From positions 1-64,000 of IMG/VR virus record IMGVR_UViG_3300027759_000070: a stretch of DNA of 64,000 bases, one strand, 5' to 3'. The notes below the pieces were generated by a model, which searched no databases, was not told the origin of the DNA, and saw nothing but the letters and a program-made list of their open reading frames with translations. Positions 23,124-30,914 of this stretch are shown piece after piece. A program made the translations under genes and the position numbers. Source of the DNA: a virus. How positions within the stretch are numbered: the stretch's first letter is position 1; each line of letters opens with the position of its first letter.

Positions 23124-24686
23124 CTAAAAATATGTAGCTTGGTTCCCGGGAGTAAATGCCACGCCAAGATCCTTGAGGATGATGGTGTGATAATATAGGC
23201 TTGCGCCAAAGATATTATCAACAACGCCATAACGGGTCAATAGGCCAACGCGAGGTGCGAAGTCATTTGGTCCAATGGTACGTTGAATCATCACAGGGAT
23301 GTATGGGCAGTAGATAATGCCAGAATCATAGAACTCAGTTCCTTTGTAGCCTAATAGTGCATATTCAATTCCAGTGGAAGTTCCATTGGAATAGCCATTA
23401 TCACCATAGACGCCAACATTTTGAGACTCTGTTCTTGTGTCGCGATAGATCTGGAATCTTCCTCCGAGGGAGCCAACTTTAGCAACGCCAGTCTGCTGGG
23501 TGGATACGTTACCTTGAACGGTTACCCATTGGAACTCAGGCAACATTTCAAAAATAGCGCACACGCGAGGTGTAGCTACGATGAAGTTTGCTGGTCCACG
23601 GCGATTGCGAATAGCAATGCGGTTTGCTTCGATGATTACTCTCTGGTAGAAGTCACGATTACGCTCAACAAGCCAACGGCCATCGGCAGTAGCAGGACGC
23701 CAGACAGAATATCCCTTACCAAGACCACCGTTTAAGGAGGTTTGGATCATACGGATAATCATTTCGCGGTCGATTTCGGCTTGGATCTCATATGCCATAG
23801 CATTTGTGATCTCAGCATCGATGTCGATACCGTTCATGTTCTTTAAGTCCTGTTCTAATTCGACAGACCATTTTGCACCTAATCTACGAGTACCAGCTTC
23901 AACTGCGGTTTTTTCAAAGCTAACTTCAACAGTAGGGATATTTGCATTGATTTCGAAATTCTTTAGAATTTCGGCAACGCCTCTATCCTGATCTGCGAAA
24001 GCCCATTCAGCATTACCTGAGAGAGCAGCATTTGAGGAACCAGTGAAACGAGAATCGAGATGTTGGAATCCTAATTCGTTGTCACCACCAGGAGACTTGT
24101 TATAAGGAGAAGCAGCAGATCCTGCGTAATTGACTGTAGAAGTCTGGGTTCTATACGGAGCACCAGAGCCACTAGCAGAATTACCGGGGGCGGGTGCCCA
24201 AGTACCAACAGTAGTACCACTTAAGGTAGTAGCTTGTGAGGTATCTTGGTAAGAACCACCGAGGGTGTCTTTGCTGTACTTATAACGAAGTGCGAATGCC
24301 AATCCAACAGGACCAGACATAGGCTGAACGCCAACGATTTCGTTGGTGATCAATTCGGGGAATGTACGACGAATCATGGGAATCAAAATCTTAGGAAGAC
24401 GATGATCTCCAGAAGCATAAAAATCAGAACCACCGGGGAATGCTCCACCAGTTGCTCCATTATTACCACTTCCGAAAACTCCACCTGTTCCACCAGCTAC
24501 ATTTGCCTCACGGAGACAGTATGCTTCTTGGTTCTCAAGTAGCATTGCAGTGTTTAAACGGGTATGTTCATCTTCGATAGGACCAACACTCTTAGAGGTA
24601 TAATCGAGCACGGGTGCCCATTTTTCCAATAGAGTCTTAGCGCGATCTTGATCGATATACGATTGTGCGGGTTTAATTTGTTTCAT
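23124..24686 (-). CDS. 23: Major capsid protein gp23
   Basis: The precursor has 520 residues. The N-terminus MKQIKPAQSYIDQDRAKTLL followed by EKWAPVL aligns with the T4 gp23 delta piece. LRE at 58-60 just before ANVAGG is the expected gp21 cleavage site (T4 cuts after E65). The mature part begins with the typical Gly-rich stretch, then LPKILIPMIRRTFPELITNEIVGVQPMSGPVGLAFALRYKY, a signature of the family. The ATG at 24686 is chosen because it gives the conserved delta piece. Unlike other late genes it has no TAAATA next to the ATG; about 100 nt separate it from gp22 and the leader is purine-rich. Its base composition is richer in GC than its neighbours, as usual for a highly expressed gene. 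Confidence 0.97.
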   Translation of the reverse strand: MKQIKPAQSYIDQDRAKTLLEKWAPVLDYTSKSVGPIEDEHTRLNTAMLLENQEAYCLREANVAGGTGGVFGSGNNGATGGAFPGGSDFYASGDHRLPKILIPMIRRTFPELITNEIVGVQPMSGPVGLAFALRYKYSKDTLGGSYQDTSQATTLSGTTVGTWAPAPGNSASGSGAPYRTQTSTVNYAGSAASPYNKSPGGDNELGFQHLDSRFTGSSNAALSGNAEWAFADQDRGVAEILKNFEINANIPTVEVSFEKTAVEAGTRRLGAKWSVELEQDLKNMNGIDIDAEITNAMAYEIQAEIDREMIIRMIQTSLNGGLGKGYSVWRPATADGRWLVERNRDFYQRVIIEANRIAIRNRRGPANFIVATPRVCAIFEMLPEFQWVTVQGNVSTQQTGVAKVGSLGGRFQIYRDTRTESQNVGVYGDNGYSNGTSTGIEYALLGYKGTEFYDSGIIYCPYIPVMIQRTIGPNDFAPRVGLLTRYGVVDNIFGASLYYHTIILKDLGVAFTPGNQATYF

Positions 24687-24788
24687 AATTTGTATTTTTC
24701 TTTCTTTTGTTTTTTCGACCTCAAGCACTAACTCAGTGCAGGAACTCAAGTAATATCTACTTCTACCAAATTTTTATAAGTAAATATA
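24687..24788 (-). promoter_or_regulatory. Untranslated leader of gp23 without strong SD
   Basis: On the minus strand this holds a TTATAAAAAT stretch near 24768-24780 (a possible variant late promoter), a small hairpin GCACT/AGTGC and, just before the ATG, an A/G-rich tract (AAAAGAAAGAAAAATAC). No AGGAGG-like site is seen. An unstructured A-rich leader is known to aid translation with weak or no SD. Confidence 0.45.
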
Positions 24789-25676
24789 TTAGTATTTACC
24801 TAATTCGTTCATATAATTTTGAACGTGTGCAAAATTTTCTTCTTTTTGTTGAACAGTATCTTGTGCGTCTTCTTCCAACACAATACGATCTTGTTTTACT
24901 TTCCTATGTTCATAGGCTTCACCCTTTAAAGTTTTGATTCTTTCTTCTTCCTTCTTATCAAACAAAGAAAGGGTATAATCAATGTTTTCTACGATAAACT
25001 TAGGAGATTTACCTTCAAATACTCTTTGTGCATACTCTTTTTTCTTGGGAGGTAGAACAGAAATTTTTTGTTCTAAAACTAAATCAGCTTTTGCTTTTGC
25101 TAAAGATTCTTTAAGATCTTTAACTTCTGATTCTAATTTTGTGGAAGATTGTTTGAATGAATCAATTTGAGTTTTACCATCAAGTAAAGCGTCTTTTAAT
25201 GATTCGTTCATCAAAGCAGAGTTAATAGCCAATGATTCGCGAAGATTGTTTAAGATAGTACGAGCCTTTTGGTTTTTGACCGCTTCTTCAATTGATTTCT
25301 TAGGGATTTTGGATTCAATAAACAAATCCATATAATGAGAAATTCTTTCTACTAAATCTTCTTTAAACTGAGATGCTTGCTCGTTTACAATGTTTTGGTA
25401 CTTTTTAATTACCATTTGTAATTTTGCGGTGTTATTAGCATCCATTGCTTCAACAACTCTTTCCAACTTTTTGCTATGATCTTGATCAATGGCTTCCAAC
25501 AATTGTTCAGCCTTATCAGTATATTCGGAGTCTTGTTCTGTTAAAGCTTTTTCAACGTGAATTTTAACTCTTTCGTTTACTGCTGTATCAAAAGCTTCTT
25601 GTATTTGATCGAGAGTCTGATCGGTTAGAATTCCTTGGGTTGCTTCTTTTAAAAGATTTGAAATTTCCTTTGCCAT
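24789..25676 (-). CDS. 22: Prohead core scaffold protein gp22
   Basis: The protein has 295 residues, mostly coiled coil and highly charged. It begins MAKEISNLLKEATQGIL with LKE at 9-11 as a cleavage site; further LxE sites (LLEA, LRES, LKES, VLEE) fit its complete breakdown by gp21 in T4. The position between the protease and capsid genes is conserved. The hexamer 5 nt before the ATG is TAACTA, a weak version of the late box. Confidence 0.9.
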   Translation of the reverse strand: MAKEISNLLKEATQGILTDQTLDQIQEAFDTAVNERVKIHVEKALTEQDSEYTDKAEQLLEAIDQDHSKKLERVVEAMDANNTAKLQMVIKKYQNIVNEQASQFKEDLVERISHYMDLFIESKIPKKSIEEAVKNQKARTILNNLRESLAINSALMNESLKDALLDGKTQIDSFKQSSTKLESEVKDLKESLAKAKADLVLEQKISVLPPKKKEYAQRVFEGKSPKFIVENIDYTLSLFDKKEEERIKTLKGEAYEHRKVKQDRIVLEEDAQDTVQQKEENFAHVQNYMNELGKY

Positions 25677-25699
25677 AATATTAGTTATTCTTTTTATAA

Positions 25700-26014
25700 T
25701 TATTTACTTGATTTCTTCCCTTGTTTTTTAACAAATTTTGGATTTTTATCATCAGATTTTGGAAATAAATCTTTTTTTGCTGCCTCTGCAATAGTTTTTT
25801 TGATTTTATTTTGAATTACAACTTCAAGTAATGTATGTGCTTTTTTATAATTTTCACAAATCATTAAATCAACAAACTTTAAAAGATTTTCGTCAAGTTT
25901 CTTTTTGCCCTTCTTTTCAACCTTTTTCTCGTCTTTCTGTTCGTCCTTTTGTTGACCCTTCTTTTTGAATGGGACAAAACCTTTTGGAAGTTTTTTCTTT
26001 TTGTCTTTAGCCAT
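25700..26014 (-). CDS. Small Lys-rich prohead core protein (gp67/68-like position)
   Basis: The protein has 104 residues. The first half is Lys/Gln/Asp-rich (DKKKKLPKGFVPFKKKGQQKDE) and a helical middle carries LLEVVIQNKIKKTIAEAAKK. It lies between gp21 and gp22, where T4-like phages keep small core proteins. I cannot show homology to gp67 or gp68. It has its own late promoter with standard spacing. Confidence 0.55.
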   Translation of the reverse strand: MAKDKKKKLPKGFVPFKKKGQQKDEQKDEKKVEKKGKKKLDENLLKFVDLMICENYKKAHTLLEVVIQNKIKKTIAEAAKKDLFPKSDDKNPKFVKKQGKKSSK

Positions 26015-26019
26015 ATTTT

Positions 26020-26025
26020 TATTTA
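26020..26025 (-). promoter_or_regulatory. Late promoter box TAAATA
   Basis: The box overlaps the gp21 stop codon and ends 5 nt before the ATG at 26014. Confidence 0.65.
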
Positions 26026-26694
26026 GTTAAATTTGATCTTATTTAAGAAATCCAATATAGATTCTTTTAAATATTGTTCTACTTCTCTTTTAGGAAGACT
26101 ACTAATTTTGTTTTCAAAGTCAGCATATAATTCTTCAAATTGACCAGACTCTGCTAAAACCCATTGTTTAGATTCTAAAATACCATTTACAAATGCTTTA
26201 GGGAATGATGGGTCTGCTACACAGTCTACAGAAATTAAACGCAATTCCTTTACGATGTTTTTACCACCAGCAGCTTCTTCGAGTTGTCCTAGTGCTCTAG
26301 AACTCATACCCACCTTTACACCATCTTGAATTAATGCGCGAACTATGTGTCCACATGGAGTAGTTAATACTTTACTTTTACCATGAAATACATTACCTTC
26401 TTGGTATAAATCTGTAACCAAATGACAAGCTTTATCTAAACTTACTTCAGCAGTACTTTCGTGATTGAGTGTACCCATTGATCTACCAGTATTAATCATT
26501 TCGCTCTTGTATCGATTAACTTCTTTAACCATTTCATCCAATTTATATAAACGATTGTTTCTGTTAAAACTTTCAGCCATCATATATGGACCTTTAATAA
26601 AAAGTGTAGATGGGCTTTTTCTATCTTTTTCTTCAAAGATATACTCAAATTGTTCTTCTGGAGCTGGTTTTTCTACAATTAAACGTAGTGACAT
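26023..26694 (-). CDS. 21: Prohead core protease gp21
   Basis: The protein has 223 residues and is a serine protease of the U9/S78 (herpesvirus-assemblin-like) fold. GTLNHESTAEV supplies catalytic His78, and VKVGMSSRALG supplies the Ser at 131/132; SVDCVADPSFPKAFV closes the family pattern. It cuts head proteins after [L/I]-x-E; its own start MSLRLIVEK and LKE near the C-terminus are such sites. It is the enzyme expected to trim the many leader peptides noted in this window. Confidence 0.93.
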   Translation of the reverse strand: MSLRLIVEKPAPEEQFEYIFEEKDRKSPSTLFIKGPYMMAESFNRNNRLYKLDEMVKEVNRYKSEMINTGRSMGTLNHESTAEVSLDKACHLVTDLYQEGNVFHGKSKVLTTPCGHIVRALIQDGVKVGMSSRALGQLEEAAGGKNIVKELRLISVDCVADPSFPKAFVNGILESKQWVLAESGQFEELYADFENKISSLPKREVEQYLKESILDFLNKIKFN

Positions 26695-26699
26695 AAAAC

Positions 26700-26705
26700 T
26701 ATTTA
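26700..26705 (-). promoter_or_regulatory. Late promoter box TAAATA
   Basis: The box ends 5 nt before the ATG at 26694. Confidence 0.7.
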
Positions 26706-26757
26706 GATTATTTATTCATTTTTTTAAGAGCAATTAAGTTAAAAAATAATATTTTCC

Positions 26758-26763
26758 TAAATA
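26758..26763 (+). promoter_or_regulatory. Late promoter box TAAATA
   Basis: The box ends 5 nt before the ATG at 26769. Confidence 0.7.
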
Positions 26764-26768
26764 ATGTT

Positions 26769-27815
26769 ATGAGTAATGATTCAAATTTAATATTTGAAAG
26801 GTATATGGAATCTATTGATGAGGCATTTATGCCTTGGAAAAATGGCAGAAAAGCTGCTGCTGGTTTAGGTAAAAAAACTTTAGTAAGACACGATACACAA
26901 ATTCGTGCAAGAAACGACATAAGAGAACAAAACATAAAGATTGCAATTGAAAATGATTCTACTCTTAATATTTTGGATGCTCTCTCTGAAAGATTCTACA
27001 AAGGCAATGTCAAAAAGGTAAAAACATTAATGGCTGAATATACGGGAGTTGGTAACCCTGAAGTAAAAACAATGTTCAATCCACTAGAATATGGTCTAGA
27101 ACCATACACTATACCATTACACGATATTCCAAATAGAATATTAGCAGTTCAAGCTAGACATCCACAAATCACAGGACATACTATAGGTCAAAATTTACAA
27201 AGAAATTTATTAAAAAATTATTATGAATTGTTGTGTGATGTTTATCGATCAAAAGGTGGAAATCCAGATGACGTAAATGAATTGGAATTGGTTTTATCTT
27301 TCCCAACTAGGATACATCACGAATTTAAAAAATGGGGAGATGAACATCGTGATGTATTAAGACCACAAATATTTGGTGGAGAATCTGAAGCAGATAGAAA
27401 TAATCAATTTGTTCACATTACTAATGTTCGTGAATTACAAGGAAGAAATTGGGAAAGATTAAGTAAAGCAGAAAAGATAGGCAATCTTTTATTTTGGGGT
27501 GATCCTAGGACTCCAGAATCTGAATATGATACCACTTACAAACCCGAATCAGCAAAAACTCCAGAAAATTTAGCAGGAAGAACTTTAGAAAATCCTGATA
27601 GAAAACAACTAACCAAAAAAACAAAAGCATGGCCCAAAGCTAAACCATCACCAGAAGAAAAAGAAAAGAAAAAGAACGAAACATTAGTCCCTGCATTTGG
27701 TTCCACCGAAACCAAACAAGAAGAACCAAAACCAGCTAAGAAAAAGAAACCAACAAAAAAACCAACAAAAGTTAAAGAATCATATCAACCATTTATAAGA
27801 GTTATTCCTTTCTAA
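26769..27815 (+). CDS. Unknown protein with processing leader and Lys/Pro-rich tail
   Basis: The protein has 348 residues. The start MSNDSNLIFERYMESIDEAFMPW holds IFE and IDE, possible prohead-protease sites. Residues 30-225 are folded and mostly helical. The last 95 residues are Lys/Pro/Glu-rich and disordered. No family is recognised. It is a single plus gene inserted between gp21 and gp4 on the other strand, and its terminator lies inside the convergent gp4 gene. Confidence 0.6.
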   Translation: MSNDSNLIFERYMESIDEAFMPWKNGRKAAAGLGKKTLVRHDTQIRARNDIREQNIKIAIENDSTLNILDALSERFYKGNVKKVKTLMAEYTGVGNPEVKTMFNPLEYGLEPYTIPLHDIPNRILAVQARHPQITGHTIGQNLQRNLLKNYYELLCDVYRSKGGNPDDVNELELVLSFPTRIHHEFKKWGDEHRDVLRPQIFGGESEADRNNQFVHITNVRELQGRNWERLSKAEKIGNLLFWGDPRTPESEYDTTYKPESAKTPENLAGRTLENPDRKQLTKKTKAWPKAKPSPEEKEKKKNETLVPAFGSTETKQEEPKPAKKKKPTKKPTKVKESYQPFIRVIPF

Positions 27816-28263
27816 ATAAATCTTTTTCGGTTATAATTATAAACTCAGCACCTTTGGAAGCCGCGAATTTTTTCGCGGCTTCCCATTTTGCACTATTAAC
27901 AGCCCATTGAGTTGTTTCGTATATTATAGTTTGCTTTTTCTTTTTCTTTGTGATGGTTGGTGGTTGTGTTTGTTTGAATGGTTTAATCTCTATCAAATAT
28001 TTTTTAATCTTATTTCCTTCTTTAATCACAACATAATTATCCACATAATATCGATGCATACGATTATCTACTGGACTTTTATATGGGACTATAATGTTTT
28101 CCGATCCCCATTCTAAAACATTGGGATTACTATCAGCCCACAAGAAAAATGTACGTTCAAAAGAAGAACGAAATATTGCAAACTTCCCTATGAATTTTTG
28201 GGGATTTTTTGGTTGAAACACACCCTGTTTATATCTTTCATCTTTTTTAAAAATTGGTGGCAT
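27802..28263 (-). CDS. 4: Head completion protein gp4
   Basis: The protein has 153 residues. The pattern FRSSFERTFFLWADSNPNVLEW, then IVPYKSPVDNRMHRYYVDNYVV, then KYLIEIKPFKQ is the TnsA/PD-(D/E)XK-like core of T4 gp4 (50/65) with D..IEIKP. The protein stabilises filled heads before tail joining. The coding region carries a 12-bp hairpin at 27856-27883. It starts 1 nt after the stop of the spanin-like gene. Confidence 0.85.
   Translation of the reverse strand: MPPIFKKDERYKQGVFQPKNPQKFIGKFAIFRSSFERTFFLWADSNPNVLEWGSENIIVPYKSPVDNRMHRYYVDNYVVIKEGNKIKKYLIEIKPFKQTQPPTITKKKKKQTIIYETTQWAVNSAKWEAAKKFAASKGAEFIIITEKDLFRKE
27856..27883 (+). terminator. Terminator of the 26769 gene embedded in the gp4 coding sequence
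   Basis: GGAAGCCGCGAA (27856-27867), loop TTTT, TTCGCGGCTTCC (27872-27883), then CATTTTG. It is a perfect 12-bp stem starting 41 nt after the plus-strand stop at 27815, yet it encodes an AAKKFAAS part of gp4. Confidence 0.75.
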
Positions 28264-28264
28264 A

Positions 28265-28807
28265 TTATTTTTTGAATATACTTAGTAATCCTTTACTAGC
28301 ACCTGATGGAATAAAATACATTGCTGCTGCTACCAATGCTAATATTACTGCACATATTGTATAAAATTTTCTATTTCTAGCAGCCTGATCTTTTTTTAAT
28401 GCTTCGAATTCTATATTGGAAGTTACCAATTTACCAACTTCTTCTGCATCTTTTCTCTTTAAATCTGCAATAGAATTCTTCTGTTTCTCGTCTTCCAAAA
28501 TAACTTTTTCAACTGCTTTATCTAATTCTTCTCCATTTAAATTTTTTAATTCTTTTCCATCATCAATATCAACACCTAATAGTGATTGTGATTTCTCTAA
28601 AAGATCTTTAACTCTTTTAATATCAATAGTTCCAGAATTTACCTGTAACATTTGTGTGGCTTTTACTAAAAAATCTTTAGCATCATCGGTTAATTTATCT
28701 TGTTTTTGTTCTATCTGTTGTTGATATATTGTGTGTTGTACTGCCGTAGTAGCACAACCAGAAAACAACAAACATATCGTCAATATAATAGAATGTATAT
28801 ATTTCAT
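28265..28807 (-). CDS. Probable unimolecular spanin (lipoprotein with C-terminal membrane helix)
   Basis: The protein has 180 residues. A lipoprotein signal ends at the lipobox LFSGC (Cys18), so the N-terminus should sit in the outer membrane. Residues 25-145 are charged coiled coil. Residues 147-166 (YTICAVILALVAAAMYFI) form a membrane helix with a short basic tail. Outer-membrane lipid anchor plus C-terminal inner-membrane helix is the u-spanin design (phage T1 gp11), used to fuse the two membranes at lysis. No sequence match is claimed. It has a late promoter. It implies a Gram-negative host. Confidence 0.75.
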   Translation of the reverse strand: MKYIHSIILTICLLFSGCATTAVQHTIYQQQIEQKQDKLTDDAKDFLVKATQMLQVNSGTIDIKRVKDLLEKSQSLLGVDIDDGKELKNLNGEELDKAVEKVILEDEKQKNSIADLKRKDAEEVGKLVTSNIEFEALKKDQAARNRKFYTICAVILALVAAAMYFIPSGASKGLLSIFKK

Positions 28808-28812
28808 TTAAT

Positions 28813-28818
28813 TATTTA
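28813..28818 (-). promoter_or_regulatory. Late promoter box TAAATA
   Basis: The box ends 5 nt before the ATG at 28807. Confidence 0.7.
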
Positions 28819-28898
28819 ACATAATTAAACTTAACTATAGAATTATTCGGAAATGTATGTCCTAATTATTTAGTCTACTATTAATGGATCTCCATCAC

Positions 28899-30068
28899 CT
28901 AACCTACAAAAAATATACAAGGGTCGCTATCGCCCAGGGCAGCAGCATTGGTATATAACTGCTCTTCTAGTTTATTTTTTTCTTCAATTCCTTGGCTCAT
29001 GATTTCTGTAGTAAATACCTGACCCCCAAATAAATTTACTTGACTGAATTTACTTCTAGTATGTCCAACCATTATTTTTGTTAAAGCTAATGCATATTGA
29101 TAAACCCAAATTTCTTTTATTAAATCTCTTATTGGCTTTTCTATATAACAATTAATAACTCCATAAAATCTAACCGAATCGTTTGGTTCTGGATAAATTT
29201 TCATATATTGAGTTCTGTCATTAAATTCATAAGATCTTTTAGTTGCCAATACTTTTTCTCTAGTTTCTAACCAGTTTTTAACACTATACCAACTTATTAA
29301 ATCAAATCCATAATTACCCATTGCATAACTAAAATATGTTTGTTGTGCTAATGTTTGTTCTATAGTAAATAATGTATTAATTCCAGTCGTGGAACCTTCT
29401 TCGAAGTCAGTAACCGCAATTACTTTTCTGTAATCCATCATGTCATAGTCAAACATATTATTGTATATAACAGTTTCTTGACCAGTTTTTTCTCCCATTG
29501 TTGTTAATTCTTGCTTATAAGATGAAACAAAATATGATGATATTGGTATTACATGTAATACTGGATCAGCAGCAAATGCTGTTACCATTTGATTATATAA
29601 AGAATAGTTTAATATAACATTCTTTTCCAAGCCATCTGTATATTTTGCTGATAATTCTGAATTTAATGCAAAAAATGCTTTATTTAAAGATGATAAAGAA
29701 ATATAAAATGTATCAGTATTCTGTAAATATGGCGCAGTATCTACTGATAAAGTTTTATGCGTTACTGCTGATCTAGACATGTCAGATTTTGCTAATGTAT
29801 ACAAATGATCTAATCGTATACCTCTACCTCTTTCATATAAAGCCGAATTTATAATCAAATATTCTTTGGTATAACCAGCATATTTCGAAAACATTTCACA
29901 TGCCATCGAAATTGCTTCGAATATTTGATCCTGATGGATCTCTACAGAAATCAATGGTGCTCCGATAGATCTGACTATACGATCAGCCAGTCTTTGGAAA
30001 CTATCAATTTTACTATTTAAATTAGTGCTTTGAAATGCAGATATCGGTGTTATTAGACATTGGCTCAT
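28899..30068 (-). CDS. Virion structural (neck/connector-type) protein
   Basis: The protein has 389 residues. Near 25-90, ADRIVRSIGAPLISVEIHQDQIFEAISMACEMFSKYAGYTKEYLIINSALYERGRGIRLD is a pattern conserved among T4-like phages of marine bacteria, where it is annotated as a structural protein next to the portal gene; the exact place is not firmly known. No leader peptide is seen. The sequence 5 nt before the ATG is TTAATA, a weak late box. Just past the stop a second frame reads GDGDPLIVD, echoing GDSDPCIFF at the end of this protein. Confidence 0.7.
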   Translation of the reverse strand: MSQCLITPISAFQSTNLNSKIDSFQRLADRIVRSIGAPLISVEIHQDQIFEAISMACEMFSKYAGYTKEYLIINSALYERGRGIRLDHLYTLAKSDMSRSAVTHKTLSVDTAPYLQNTDTFYISLSSLNKAFFALNSELSAKYTDGLEKNVILNYSLYNQMVTAFAADPVLHVIPISSYFVSSYKQELTTMGEKTGQETVIYNNMFDYDMMDYRKVIAVTDFEEGSTTGINTLFTIEQTLAQQTYFSYAMGNYGFDLISWYSVKNWLETREKVLATKRSYEFNDRTQYMKIYPEPNDSVRFYGVINCYIEKPIRDLIKEIWVYQYALALTKIMVGHTRSKFSQVNLFGGQVFTTEIMSQGIEEKNKLEEQLYTNAAALGDSDPCIFFVG

Positions 30069-30073
30069 AAATA
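30068..30073 (+). promoter_or_regulatory. Late promoter box TAAATA
   Basis: The box ends 5 nt before the ATG at 30079 and overlaps the start codon of the divergent gene at 30068. Confidence 0.65.
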
Positions 30074-30078
30074 TATTA

Positions 30079-30906
30079 ATGAAGAAACATTTTTTGATGA
30101 TAAAAACTCATAATATAACTAAATTGAAATATCTTTGTTATCATTTTGGTGATAATGCATCTTGTTATATTTATCCGGGTTCTGGTAAATATTGGAAACT
30201 ACATATTAAAAAACATGGTAAAAATATTTCCACCGAAATATTAGGAGAATATTCATCATTAGAAGATGCTAACATAAATGGATTATTTTATTCAAAATTA
30301 TATAATGTTGTCGAATCAAAAGATTTCGCAAATATTATAGTTGAAGATGCTAGTCATAATTTTAATCATCTTACCAAAGAACAAAGAAAAAAATCATTAG
30401 AAAATCGAGAAAAAAGAAGAAAAGAAAAAGGATTTACTGAATCCGAAATTTTAAACCACAAAAGATTTAAAAGTCTTAAATGGAGACTAACAGAAAATAG
30501 AGAAACCCATTATAAAAATAGAACAAATCGTTTAAGTAATAAACAATTTACTGAATCAGAATTGGCTGGATATAAAAGAATGAGCAAAAAACAAAAAGGT
30601 ATATCATCTGCTATAAGATATAATATTGCAGGTTACACCAATCCAACTAAAGGTAAATCATTTAAAGAGACTATAGGACCAGATTATATACATCCCAAAA
30701 GAAAACAATGGCATTTAATAGTAAATGGAGAATCTAAATTTGTTATAGATAGTACTAAAGAATTACGAAAAATTATATCGGATTCTATAATAAAACAAAT
30801 TAAAAATAATAATTTTTATGAAGTAATTAGATATAATAACACAAAACATCAATTCAAAACTGGAGATATTTTAGAATTGAAATATATCGGATATTCTGGC
30901 GATTAA
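30079..30906 (+). CDS. Homing endonuclease-like protein (GIY-YIG related)
   Basis: The protein has 275 residues. The N-terminal part (YLCYHFGDNASCYIYPGSGKYWKLHIKKHGKNISTEILGEY, then the A..NGLFYSKLYNVV strand-helix) resembles the divergent GIY-YIG core of T4-like homing enzymes. The middle is Lys/Arg-rich with repeated motif-like units (FTESEILNHKRFK and FTESELAGYKRMS). The C-terminal HQFKTGDILELKYI resembles the end of the enzyme at 22219-23010. It is inserted on the opposite strand between two virion genes, the usual placement for a homing element. Confidence 0.7.
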   Translation: MKKHFLMIKTHNITKLKYLCYHFGDNASCYIYPGSGKYWKLHIKKHGKNISTEILGEYSSLEDANINGLFYSKLYNVVESKDFANIIVEDASHNFNHLTKEQRKKSLENREKRRKEKGFTESEILNHKRFKSLKWRLTENRETHYKNRTNRLSNKQFTESELAGYKRMSKKQKGISSAIRYNIAGYTNPTKGKSFKETIGPDYIHPKRKQWHLIVNGESKFVIDSTKELRKIISDSIIKQIKNNNFYEVIRYNNTKHQFKTGDILELKYIGYSGD

Positions 30907-30914
30907 ATTTAAAT

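Noticed and set aside
23421-24542. Plus-strand open frames inside gp23
   Set aside because: They lie opposite the capsid gene and have no promoter, start context or recognisable protein.
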